Program-made: the position numbers and the translations under genes
Shown here: positions 19,966-28,096 of the stretch, piece after piece
Layout: each line of letters starts with the position of its first letter
Position numbering within the stretch: position 1 is the stretch's first letter
Origin: Mesorhizobium sp. M2A.F.Ca.ET.046.03.2.1
Lineage (GTDB): Bacteria > Pseudomonadota > Alphaproteobacteria > Rhizobiales > Rhizobiaceae
Assembly: GCF_003952425.1 (NCBI RefSeq)
Contig: NZ_CP034449.1
Span: forward strand, 2,356,001 to 2,420,000
Direction of reading: 5' to 3'
DNA length: 64,000 nt
The notes under the pieces: model-generated
What the model was told of the DNA's origin: nothing
What the model saw: the letters and a program-made list of their open reading frames with translations, nothing else
The model's database searches: none

Positions 19966-22554
19966 CTACGTCCCCCGCGGCTTGGCGCGGCTGGTGGCGG
20001 CGGCCAGCAGCGGGTTTTCCGGCCAGACATGCTTTGGGTAGCGGCCGCGCATGTCGGCACGCACATCCGCCCAGGAGCCGCGCCAGAAGCCGGGCAAGTC
20101 GCGCGTCATCTGGATCGGCCGTTGCGCCGGCGACAGAAGCTCCAGGGTCAGCGACACGGTGCCGTTGGCGATCGAGGGATGCCGGTCGAGGCCGAAGAGT
20201 TCCTGCACCCGGATCGAAAGCACCGGCCATTCGCCGTCATAGCGGATCGGCACATGGCTGCCGGACGGCGCGTCGAAATGAGTTGGCGCCAGCGTGTCGA
20301 CCTTGCGCTGCAGATCGTGCGGGACCAACGCCATGAGCGCCGACGACAAAGTCGCAGGCTTGATGGCCGCGAAGGATGCGTCGCCTGCGAGGAACGGCAG
20401 GAGCCAGTCGTCGAGGCGCTCGACAAGCGCATCATCCGAAACGTCTGGCCAGGGCGCGCCGAGGCCGCGATGCAGCCAGCCAAGCCGCTGGCGGAGCGCC
20501 TCGGCCTCCTTGCCCCAGTCGAGCAGCGACAGGCCGTGCTCGCGCAGGGCATCTAGGATGGCGCGATCGGCATCGGCGCCGGACGGCGCCGGCAACATGC
20601 GCTCGGACAACGTGATGGCGCCGAGCCTGGCGGTCTCGCGCATGCGCACGGCGCGGCGCTCGCGATCGAAGCTCGTCTCGCGCTTCGTCTCGATGCGATC
20701 GGCAAGAGCGGCGCGGATATCGGCTTCGCCGACCGGCGCGGCCGCAGTGATGCGGGCGTTCTGCGCCTTGCCCTGCAGGTCGGCGACCACGAGCCAGGTT
20801 TCGTTGGCGAGCGGATCGGCGGCATCGACCATGGCGCCCGAACCGTTGGCGAGCACGAAGCGGCCGCGTTCGCCGCGCGCCCTCGCCACGCGATCCGGCC
20901 AAGCATGAATGAGGAGGGCGCCGGCGTTCTTACCCTCCCCCTCGAGGGGAGGGTCGACGAGCACGCCTTGCGCAGCAAGGCGGGGGAGACGGGGTGGGGT
21001 CGCCGGCGGCGTGCTCGGCGTTGGCGTGCCCGAAGCGACCCCACCCCGATCCGCTTCGCGGATCGACCCTCCCCTCAAGGGGGAGGGTTTGGCCAGACGC
21101 TCGGCGAGCTGCCTGGCGGCGTTGGCGCGCGGCGATTTCTCGCCGCGAAACCGGATCAGACGCCGCTCCAGATCGGCGCTGTCGCCGCCCAGCCCACGCT
21201 CGGTCAAAAGCACGGCAAGCGTCGCCGCTTCGAGCGCGTGGCCGGTCTTCGCGGCTTCGGCCACCATATGCGCCAGCCGCACCGGCAGCGCCAGCTTGCG
21301 CATAGCGGCGCCTGCTTCCGTAAGCCGCCCTGCCTCATCGATGGCGTGCAGCGCCTTGAGCAGAACCCTTGCCTCGTTGAGCGCCGGGGCCGGTGGCGGA
21401 TCGAGGAAGGAGAGGCTCGACGGATCGGCGACACCGAAGGCGGCGCAGTCGAGCAGCAGGCCGGACAGATCGGCCTCGAGGATTTCCGGCGGCATGAAGG
21501 CGGGAAGTGACGCAGTCTGCTCGGCGCGCCACAGGCGCACCGCTACGCCGGGCTGCGTGCGCCCGGCGCGGCCGGCGCGCTGGTCGGCGGAAGCCCTGCT
21601 GACGCGCACCGTCTCCAGCCTGGTCAGGCCGCTCGCCGGCTCATAGCGCGGCAGGCGCGACAGGCCGCAATCGATGACGACGCGCACGCCGTCGATGGTG
21701 ATCGAGGTCTCGGCGATCGAGGTCGCCAGCACCACCTTGCGGCGGCCGGCCGGCGCTGGTTTGATCGCCTGGTCCTGCGCCTTGTTGTCGAGCTGGCCGT
21801 AGAGCGGAACGATATCGGTGTCGGCCGCAACGTTGCCGTGAAGCCGCTCGGCGGTGCGCTCGATCTCGCGCTGTCCGGGCAGGAAGGCGAGCACGCTGCC
21901 CTGCTCGGTGGCCAATGCGGAGCGCACGGCCTTGGCCATGGCGTCCTCGACCGCCGTGCCTGCCGGCTGTTCGTCGTAGCGGATCTCGACCGGATAGGCA
22001 CGGCCCTCGCTTTCGATCACCGGCGCCTCCGACAAAAGCTTCGCCACGCGCGCGCCGTCGAGCGTCGCCGACATGACCAGCAGGCGCAGGTCCGGACGCA
22101 GCGCGCCCTGCACGTCGAGCGCCAGCGCCAGGCCGAAATCGCCATCGAGCGAGCGCTCATGAAATTCGTCGAAGATCACCGCCGAGACGCCCGGCAGCTC
22201 CGGATCGTCGAGGATCATGCGCGAGAGCACGCCTTCGGTGACGACCAGGATCTTTGTCCGCGCCGAGGTGCGGTTCTCCATGCGCATGGCGTAGCCGACC
22301 GTGCCGCCCGGCTCCTCGCCGAGCAGCTCAGCCATGCGGCGGGCGGCGGCGCGGGCGGCGAGCCGCCGCGGTTCGAGCAGCACGATGCGGCCCTGCCCCC
22401 GCCATGGCGCGTCGAGCAGCGCCAGCGGCACCAGCGTGGTCTTGCCGGCGCCGGGAGGCGCCACCAGCACGGCGCTGCTGCGCCGCGCGAGCGCTTCGCC
22501 AAGTGCCGGCAGCACGGCCGTGACCGGGAGCTCCGGCAGGGGTTTCGTCGTCAT
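19966..22554 (-). CDS. hrpB: ATP-dependent RNA helicase HrpB
   Basis: An 862-residue DEAH-box helicase. The motifs are Walker A APPGAGKTTLVP (~36-47), DEFHERSLDGD (motif II), MSATLDG (III), ATSIAETSITIDGV (V) and QRAGRAGRTQPG (VI), followed by the helicase-associated and HrpB C-terminal domains (WPENPLLAAATSRAKPRG at the end). Length is slightly above the usual ~820 because a palindromic repeat, 20932-21088, is translated in frame around residue 490-540. Cellular role in most bacteria is unclear. It lies upstream of actS. Confidence 0.95.
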   Translation of the reverse strand: MTTKPLPELPVTAVLPALGEALARRSSAVLVAPPGAGKTTLVPLALLDAPWRGQGRIVLLEPRRLAARAAARRMAELLGEEPGGTVGYAMRMENRTSARTKILVVTEGVLSRMILDDPELPGVSAVIFDEFHERSLDGDFGLALALDVQGALRPDLRLLVMSATLDGARVAKLLSEAPVIESEGRAYPVEIRYDEQPAGTAVEDAMAKAVRSALATEQGSVLAFLPGQREIERTAERLHGNVAADTDIVPLYGQLDNKAQDQAIKPAPAGRRKVVLATSIAETSITIDGVRVVIDCGLSRLPRYEPASGLTRLETVRVSRASADQRAGRAGRTQPGVAVRLWRAEQTASLPAFMPPEILEADLSGLLLDCAAFGVADPSSLSFLDPPPAPALNEARVLLKALHAIDEAGRLTEAGAAMRKLALPVRLAHMVAEAAKTGHALEAATLAVLLTERGLGGDSADLERRLIRFRGEKSPRANAARQLAERLAKPSPLRGGSIREADRGGVASGTPTPSTPPATPPRLPRLAAQGVLVDPPLEGEGKNAGALLIHAWPDRVARARGERGRFVLANGSGAMVDAADPLANETWLVVADLQGKAQNARITAAAPVGEADIRAALADRIETKRETSFDRERRAVRMRETARLGAITLSERMLPAPSGADADRAILDALREHGLSLLDWGKEAEALRQRLGWLHRGLGAPWPDVSDDALVERLDDWLLPFLAGDASFAAIKPATLSSALMALVPHDLQRKVDTLAPTHFDAPSGSHVPIRYDGEWPVLSIRVQELFGLDRHPSIANGTVSLTLELLSPAQRPIQMTRDLPGFWRGSWADVRADMRGRYPKHVWPENPLLAAATSRAKPRGT
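20932..21088. repeat. Palindromic element inserted in frame in hrpB
   Basis: The outer arms ACCCTCCCCCTCGAGGGGAG (from 20932) and its complement ending at 21088 enclose a second inverted pair, GGGGTGGGGTCGC (20990-21002) and GCGACCCCACCCC (21035-21047). The element is read through by hrpB as a Pro/Gly/Thr-rich stretch (TPTPSTPPATPPRLP) without frameshift. Its sequence style matches intergenic palindromes, so it is a mobile palindrome domesticated in a coding region. Confidence 0.75.
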
Positions 22555-22599
22555 GTCGCCCGCATATCAGCGGTCGCGGTCGCCGTGCAACGTGTGCGC

Positions 22600-23490
22600 T
22601 CAGAGCCTGGTGCGCGAAAACGGGTTCCAGCGCACGGTGCCGAGCCTGACCTCCTCGCGCACCATGGTCAGCAGGCCGGAGGCGCCGACCACCGCCAGGC
22701 CGACCAGCGACAGCCAGTCGGGATATTCCTGGAAGAACAGCGCGCCGAGGATGACCGCCCAGACGATCTGCGAATAATGCGTCGGCGCGATGCGGTTTGC
22801 CGGCGCGTATTTGACCGCAAGCAATTGCAGCAGCTGCCCGCCGGCGGTGAAGAGGCCCGCCATCATCAGCCAGACCAGTTGCCCGAGATTGGGGAGCGCG
22901 AACGACGTGGCGGCCGCGCCGACGCCGTTGAAGACAAGGCCATAGCCAACCAGCGCGCCGAGGATCGTCGTGCGCTTTTCCTGCTGGGCTAGCGAGCGCA
23001 TCAGGATGACGCTGATGGCGGCGAGGAAGGCGTTGGCGAAGGCGGCGAGATGGCCGAGATGCAATTCGCGAAAGCCCGGCCGCACCACCAGCATGACGCC
23101 GACAAAGCCGGCGACGACGGCCAGCCACCGCCAGGGGCCGACCTTCTCCTTCAGGATGACCGTCGACAGGATGGTGACCAGCAATGGCGCCAGGAAGATC
23201 AGCGCGTAGACTTCCGCCAGCGGAATGGTGGTGAAGGCAAAGACGCTGAGCACGCCCGAGGCGATGCCGGCCAGAGCGCGCGCCTGCACCGCCCATGGCC
23301 TTTTGGTGCGACAGAAATCGCGCCAGCGCTCGTCCCCGGGCTTGGTGAAGGACAGGAAGCAGCCGGCAAACAGGGTCGAGAAGAAGCCGATCTCGAAGAC
23401 GGTGAACTGCCCGCCCAGGCTCTTGATGACGGCGTCGCTGAACGAATAGCTTGCATAGGCGATCAGGGCGAGCAGAATTCCGTTCGGCAT
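22600..23490 (-). CDS. EamA/DMT family transporter
   Basis: A 296-residue inner-membrane protein with ten hydrophobic segments and the two internally repeated EamA domains (LLALIAYASYSFSDAVIKSL, then AVKYAPANRIAPTHYSQIVW and ALFFQEYPDWLSLVGLAVV). The open frame extends further upstream, but ATG 23490 (MPNGILLALIAY) is the right start because it begins at the first membrane segment and leaves 21 bases to the divergent PIG-L gene. It probably exports or imports a small metabolite; substrate unknown. Confidence 0.88.
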   Translation of the reverse strand: MPNGILLALIAYASYSFSDAVIKSLGGQFTVFEIGFFSTLFAGCFLSFTKPGDERWRDFCRTKRPWAVQARALAGIASGVLSVFAFTTIPLAEVYALIFLAPLLVTILSTVILKEKVGPWRWLAVVAGFVGVMLVVRPGFRELHLGHLAAFANAFLAAISVILMRSLAQQEKRTTILGALVGYGLVFNGVGAAATSFALPNLGQLVWLMMAGLFTAGGQLLQLLAVKYAPANRIAPTHYSQIVWAVILGALFFQEYPDWLSLVGLAVVGASGLLTMVREEVRLGTVRWNPFSRTRL

Positions 23491-23511
23491 GTCATTTCCG
23501 GGAGAGAAGAC

Positions 23512-24210
23512 GTGAAGATACTGGCGCTGGGCGCCCATCCCGACGACATCGAGATATTCATGTTCGGTACGCTGGCCGCCTATGCCGCGCAAGGCGCAGA
23601 GCTCAATTTTGCGATAGCCACTGATGGTGCCAGGGGCGGTACGGGCGACCCGGCGGCGCTCGCCCGCTTGCGGCGCAAGGAAGCGGCCAAGGCGGCAGGG
23701 CTGCTCGGCGTCGAGCCGCGCTTCCTCGACTTTCCCGACGGCGAACTCGTCGCCGATGCCGCGTTCATTGCGGCGCTGAAGGCGCTGATCGGCGAGGTGA
23801 AGCCCGACCTCGCGATCACCCATGCGCCCTATGATTATCACGGTGACCACCGCGCGCTGTCCGACGGCGTGCGCATCGCGGCGTCCTTCACGGTGCCGGT
23901 GCTGCATGCCGACACGCTCGGCGGCACCGGTTTTTCACCGACGCATTATGTCGAGATCTCGCAGCATTGGGAGATCAAGGCTGAAGCGATCCGGGCGCAC
24001 CAGTCGCAAGGCCCCGAGCACTATGTGCACCGGGCGCGCCTGCAGAACGAGTTTCGCGCCGGCCAGTGCAACGGCGCCTCTGGCGCGCTGGCCGAGGCTT
24101 TCCGCTTCGAGCCTATTTTCCCCTTCGCCGACATACGCGCGCTGTTGCCGCCGGCGCCGGCGATCCGGCCAGTGATGGCAAGCCCCAGCCCTGCCACCGG
24201 GGCCAGCTGA
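23512..24210 (+). CDS. PIG-L family deacetylase
   Basis: A 232-residue zinc-dependent N-deacetylase of the GlcNAc-PI/LmbE superfamily. The motif AHPDD at residues 8-12 and YDYHGDHRALSDG (~106-118) provide the metal ligands and catalytic Asp. The GTG start at 23512 (VKILALGAHPDD) is preferred because the family begins exactly here and GGAGAG lies at 23501-23506. Acceptor unknown; bacterial relatives act on sugars, mycothiol/bacillithiol precursors or antibiotics. Confidence 0.88.
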   Translation: MKILALGAHPDDIEIFMFGTLAAYAAQGAELNFAIATDGARGGTGDPAALARLRRKEAAKAAGLLGVEPRFLDFPDGELVADAAFIAALKALIGEVKPDLAITHAPYDYHGDHRALSDGVRIAASFTVPVLHADTLGGTGFSPTHYVEISQHWEIKAEAIRAHQSQGPEHYVHRARLQNEFRAGQCNGASGALAEAFRFEPIFPFADIRALLPPAPAIRPVMASPSPATGAS

Positions 24211-24301
24211 CCGCGGCCGAAACGGGTCTAGTGATCATTTCCCAACGATTTCAATGACGCGCTTTGGCATGCTGCGCCGCAGCAACGAATTCGCTTGCGT
24301 T

Positions 24302-24339
24302 GTTTAGTAAAAAGAGCATCACTAAACAAATTACTAAAC
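24302..24339. promoter_or_regulatory. Candidate operator upstream of the ABC/dha operon
   Basis: GTTTAGTAA (24302-24310) and TTACTAAAC (24331-24339) are a perfect 9-bp inverted repeat, and a third copy ACTAAAC lies between them (24321-24327). The site is about 120 bases upstream of the binding-protein gene in a 250-bp intergenic region. Repeated half-sites suggest a repressor of the LacI, DeoR or ROK type; the regulator is not identified. Confidence 0.55.
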
Positions 24340-24460
24340 ATCGGCAGCGCATCGCGCTTCGTGGCGACGCTAGCGCGTCTGTTTAGGCCCTCGGAGGAGC
24401 GAGGGTTGAGGGGCTCTTGAAACCGTCATCCGGACGCGTTTCGCAAATGGGAGGTAAGGC

Positions 24461-25792
24461 ATGAAATCGACCTTGAAACTGGCGTTGGGTCTGGCCTCGG
24501 CGATGTTTGCGTCGACAGCCGTCTCGAACGTCGCGCATGCGGAAGACCTGACGCTGTGCTGGGCGGCCTGGGATCCGGCCAACGCGCTCGTGGAACTGTC
24601 CAAGGACTTCACCAAGGAAACCGGCATCGGCATGAAGTTCGAGTTCGTGCCGTGGACGAACTACGCCGACCGCTTCCTGAACGAGCTCAACTCGCACGGC
24701 AAGCTCTGCGACCTGATCATCGGCGACAGCCAGTGGATCGGCGGCGCCGCGGAGAACGGCCACTACGTCAAGCTGAACGACTTCTTCGACAAGGAGAAGA
24801 TCAGCATGGACGACTTCGTGCCGGCAACCGTTGTCGGCTATTCCGAATGGCCGAAGAACACGCCGAACTACTGGGCGCTGCCGGCGATGGGCGACGTCGT
24901 CGGCTGGACCTATCGCAAGGACTGGTTCTCCAAGCCCGAGCTGCAGAAGGAATTCAAGGAGAAGTATGGCTGGGACCTGGCCGCGCCGACCACCTTCGAC
25001 CAGCTGAAGCAGATCGCCGAATTCTTCCAGAAACGGCAAATCGACGGCAAGACCGTCTATGGCGCCTCGATCTACACCGAGCGCGGCTCGGAAGGCATCA
25101 CCATGGGCGCCATGGATGTGCTCTACAGCTACGGCTTCCAGTATGAAAACCCGAAGAAGCCCTATGAGATGGAAGGCTTCGTCAACTCCGACAAATCGGT
25201 GAAGGGGCTGGAGTTCTACAAGGCGCTCTATGACTGCTGCACGCCGCCCGGCGCCTCCAACAGCTACATGGGCGAAGGCGTCGACGCCTTCAAATCCGGA
25301 CAGGTGGCGATGCATATGAACTTCGCCTTCACCTGGCCCGGCCTGCAGAAGGACGAGAATGTCGGCGGCGACAAGATCGGCTATTTCGTCAATCCGAAGG
25401 GACCCGACGGCGATCAGTTCGCGCAGCTCGGCGGCCAGGGCATCTCGGTGGTGTCCTATTCCGACAAGCAGGAATCGGCGCTGAAATACATCAAGTGGTT
25501 CGCCAACAAGGACGTGCAGGCCAAGTGGTGGTCACTCGGCGGCTATTCCTGCCTGAACTCCGTGGTGAAGGACCCGAAGTTCCCCTCCAGCCAGCCCTAT
25601 GCGCAGGCCTTCCTCGACTCGATGGCCATCGTGAAGGACTTCTGGGCCGAACCGAGCTACGCGCCGCTGCTGCAGGCCTCGCAGAAGCGCTTCCATGACT
25701 ATGTCGTGGCCGGCCAGGGCTCGGCCAAGGACGCACTCGACGGCCTGGTCAAGGACTGGACGCAGGTCTTCCAGGACGACGGCAAGATGTAA
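24461..25792 (+). CDS. ABC transporter, sugar/polyol-binding protein
   Basis: A 443-residue periplasmic solute-binding protein. The signal peptide MKSTLKLALGL...VAHA (cleavage after AHA, ~27) is followed by the family 1 extracellular fold (KDFTKETGIGMKFEFVPWTN, then CDLIIGDSQWIGG and YWALPAMGDVVGWTYRKDWF). Aromatic residues such as those of GDSQW and NYWALP line the site in sugar-binding relatives. It heads an operon with two permeases and two ATPases and, unusually, dihydroxyacetone-kinase genes, so the ligand is probably a small ketose or polyol. Confidence 0.92.
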   Translation: MKSTLKLALGLASAMFASTAVSNVAHAEDLTLCWAAWDPANALVELSKDFTKETGIGMKFEFVPWTNYADRFLNELNSHGKLCDLIIGDSQWIGGAAENGHYVKLNDFFDKEKISMDDFVPATVVGYSEWPKNTPNYWALPAMGDVVGWTYRKDWFSKPELQKEFKEKYGWDLAAPTTFDQLKQIAEFFQKRQIDGKTVYGASIYTERGSEGITMGAMDVLYSYGFQYENPKKPYEMEGFVNSDKSVKGLEFYKALYDCCTPPGASNSYMGEGVDAFKSGQVAMHMNFAFTWPGLQKDENVGGDKIGYFVNPKGPDGDQFAQLGGQGISVVSYSDKQESALKYIKWFANKDVQAKWWSLGGYSCLNSVVKDPKFPSSQPYAQAFLDSMAIVKDFWAEPSYAPLLQASQKRFHDYVVAGQGSAKDALDGLVKDWTQVFQDDGKM

Positions 25793-25809
25793 GGCTCCTC
25801 CCGAGCCCG

Positions 25810-25846
25810 CCGGAGATTTCAGGTCTAATCTACCTGAAATCTCCGG
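25810..25846. promoter_or_regulatory. Strong hairpin after the binding-protein gene
   Basis: CCGGAGATTTCAGGT (25810-25824) and ACCTGAAATCTCCGG (25832-25846) form a perfect 15-bp stem with a 7-base loop, 18 bases after the stop codon. No T-run follows directly. In ABC operons such structures protect the binding-protein mRNA or cause partial termination, giving more binding protein than permease. Confidence 0.75.
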
Positions 25847-25862
25847 CTCTAAAAATCAGAGT

Positions 25863-25913
25863 AGAGCATGATGTCGTCCGAAAACCGCGAACCACTTTTC
25901 GGCATCATGCTCT
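25863..25913. repeat. Short rhizobial palindromic element
   Basis: AGAGCATGATG (25863-25873) and CATCATGCTCT (25903-25913) bound a 51-bp imperfect palindrome with a CGAAAACCG core. It belongs to the same family as the elements at 57401-57498 and 62348-62391. It lies between the binding-protein hairpin and the first permease gene. Confidence 0.7.
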
Positions 25914-25975
25914 GGTCCCGTGCCGCCCTTGGCACGGGACGCAGTTCAGATAAATTCCATAGCCGAGACTGACCC

Positions 25976-26944
25976 GTGACCGAAGCAGGACTTACCATGC
26001 TCAATCGGACTGCGGACAACGTTGCCCGGGCGACCCCGGAGCCGTTGGCCAAGAGGATCCGGGGCATCAGCGACAAGGGCCTCGCCTGGCTGTTCATCTC
26101 GCCGACGATCCTTCTGTTGCTTGCCATCAACATCTTCCCGCTGTTCTGGGCGATCTATCTGTCGTTCACCAACTACCGCGCCAACCGCCCCAACGAAGTG
26201 GTGAAGAACCTCGGGCTCGCCAATTACCAGCGCATCCTCGGCGACCACGACATCTGGATCGCCATGCAGACGACGGCGCATTTCGTGTTCTGGACGATCC
26301 TGCTGCAGACGGTGATCGGCTTCACGCTCGCCTGGCTGATCGACCGCAAGTTCCGCGGCCATGCCTTCTGGACCACAATCATACTGGTGCCGATGATGCT
26401 GTCGCCGGCGGTGGTCGGAAATTTCTGGCGTTTCCTCTACGAGCCGCAGATCGGGCTCTTCTCCTATGTCATCTCCTTCGTCACCGGCATTCCGCCGACG
26501 AATGTGCAGATGCTGTCCAATGTCGAGCTGGCGCCGTGGGCGATCATCATCGTCGACACCTGGATGTGGACGCCTTACGTGATGCTGATCTGCCTCGCCG
26601 GCCTGCGCTCCATCCCCGAATACATCTATGAGGCGGCCGAGGTCGACCGCGCCTCCAACTGGCGGCAGTTCTGGTCGATCACGCTGCCGATGGCGCTGCC
26701 CTTCATCATGCTGGCGGTGCTGTTCCGCGGCATCGAGAACTTCAAGATGTTCGACATGGTCAACCTCTTGACCGGCGGCGGACCCGGCTCGACCACCGAG
26801 GTCGCCTCGATCACGCTGAAGCGGCAGGCCTTCGAAAGCTGGCGCACCGGCTATTCCTCGGCCTTCGCCATCATCCTGTTCGTCGCGGTGTTCGGGCTGG
26901 CCAACATCTACGTCAAGGCGCTCAACAAGGTGAAGCAGAGATGA
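25976..26944 (+). CDS. ABC transporter permease, first subunit
   Basis: A 322-residue inner-membrane permease of the MalF/UgpA type with six membrane segments. The EAA loop is EYIYEAAEVDRASNWRQFWS, then ITLPMALPF (~219-247), which docks to the ATPase. The start at GTG 25976 (MTEAGLTMLNRT) could also be ATG 25997. It overlaps the next gene by 4 bases (ATGA). Confidence 0.92.
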   Translation: MTEAGLTMLNRTADNVARATPEPLAKRIRGISDKGLAWLFISPTILLLLAINIFPLFWAIYLSFTNYRANRPNEVVKNLGLANYQRILGDHDIWIAMQTTAHFVFWTILLQTVIGFTLAWLIDRKFRGHAFWTTIILVPMMLSPAVVGNFWRFLYEPQIGLFSYVISFVTGIPPTNVQMLSNVELAPWAIIIVDTWMWTPYVMLICLAGLRSIPEYIYEAAEVDRASNWRQFWSITLPMALPFIMLAVLFRGIENFKMFDMVNLLTGGGPGSTTEVASITLKRQAFESWRTGYSSAFAIILFVAVFGLANIYVKALNKVKQR

Positions 26945-27891
26945 GCCTGACCACCGCCCATTCCGTCGTAGCACCCTCGTCGAACGCGAAGCTGATCGCC
27001 GGCACGATCATCATAGCCTATGCGCTGATCTCGATCGTGCCGCTGTTGTGGATCTTCGCCACCAGCTTCAAGACGCCGCCGGATTCGATCGCCTACCCGC
27101 CCAAGATCGTCTTCCAGCCGAGCATCGAGGGCTATTGCAACCTGTTCACCACGCGCACACGGCAGACGCCGGAATACATCAACTCGCTCGGACCGGCGAC
27201 CGGTTTCTGCGACGAGACCGTGCGCAAGCGCAACATGGTGATCGCCGGGCCGTCGAACTTCCTGCCGCGCTTCGTCAACTCGCTGATCATCGCCTTCGGC
27301 TCGACCTTCTGCGCGGTGTTTTTGGGCACACTCTCGGCCTATGGCTTCTCACGCTTCAAGGTGCCGCTGGCCGACGACCTCCTGTTCTTCATCCTGTCGA
27401 CGCGCTTCATGCCGCCGATCGCGGTGGCGATCCCGATCTACCTGATGTATCGCGAGCTCGGCCTCTCCGACACCGCGCTCGGCATGATCCTGCTCTACAC
27501 GGCGGTCAACGTCTCGCTGGCAGTCTGGCTGCTCAAAGGCTTCATCGACGAGATCCCGCGCGAATATGAAGAGGCGGCGATGATCGACGGCTATACGCGG
27601 CTGCAGGCGTTCTGGCGCACCGTGCTGCCGCAGGCCACGACCGGCATCGCCGCGACCGCGATCTTCTGCCTGATCTTTGCCTGGAACGAATACGCGTTCG
27701 CCGCTCTGCTGACCTCCGGCACGGCGCAGACCGCGCCGCCCTTCATCCCGACCATCATCGGCGAGGGCGGCCAGGACTGGCCGGCGGTGGCGGCCGGCAC
27801 AACCATCTTCCTGGTGCCGATCCTCGTCTTCACCATCCTGCTCCGCAAGCAACTCTTGCGCGGCATCACCTTCGGCGCGGTGCGCAAATGA
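26941..27891 (+). CDS. ABC transporter permease, second subunit
   Basis: A 316-residue MalG-type permease with six membrane segments. Its EAA loop is IPREYEEAAMIDGYTRLQAF, then WRTVLPQ (~204-230). A periplasmic insert of ~45 residues (FTTRTRQTPEYINSLGPATG and CDETVRKRNMVIAGPSN) lies between the first two membrane segments. The gene overlaps both neighbours by 4 bases, so translation is coupled. Confidence 0.92.
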   Translation: MSLTTAHSVVAPSSNAKLIAGTIIIAYALISIVPLLWIFATSFKTPPDSIAYPPKIVFQPSIEGYCNLFTTRTRQTPEYINSLGPATGFCDETVRKRNMVIAGPSNFLPRFVNSLIIAFGSTFCAVFLGTLSAYGFSRFKVPLADDLLFFILSTRFMPPIAVAIPIYLMYRELGLSDTALGMILLYTAVNVSLAVWLLKGFIDEIPREYEEAAMIDGYTRLQAFWRTVLPQATTGIAATAIFCLIFAWNEYAFAALLTSGTAQTAPPFIPTIIGEGGQDWPAVAAGTTIFLVPILVFTILLRKQLLRGITFGAVRK

Positions 27892-28094
27892 GCACGATCC
27901 AGACTGCAAAACGCAAATCGCGCTGGCCCGTCTGGGCAAGGCGCGGGCTGATGGAGAACATCGCCACGGCGATCATCGCGATCGGCTTCCTGATGCTGTT
28001 CCAGTCCTTCGCGCTGTCGCTCTACACCTATTCCTTCATCACCATGCTCGCCGGCACGGTGATGTTCATCATCGTCTCGAAATTCCCGGAATAG
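27888..28094 (+). CDS. 68-residue membrane protein of the ABC operon
   Basis: A basic N terminus (TAKRKSRWPVWARRGLMEN) is followed by two hydrophobic segments (IATAIIAIGFLMLFQSF and TYSFITMLAGTVMFIIV). The start overlaps the permease stop (ATGA) and the stop is two bases before the ATPase gene, so it is a genuine operon member. It has no family name known to me; an accessory subunit of the transporter is the natural guess, but no function is shown by sequence. Confidence 0.8.
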   Translation: MSTIQTAKRKSRWPVWARRGLMENIATAIIAIGFLMLFQSFALSLYTYSFITMLAGTVMFIIVSKFPE

Positions 28095-28096
28095 AG

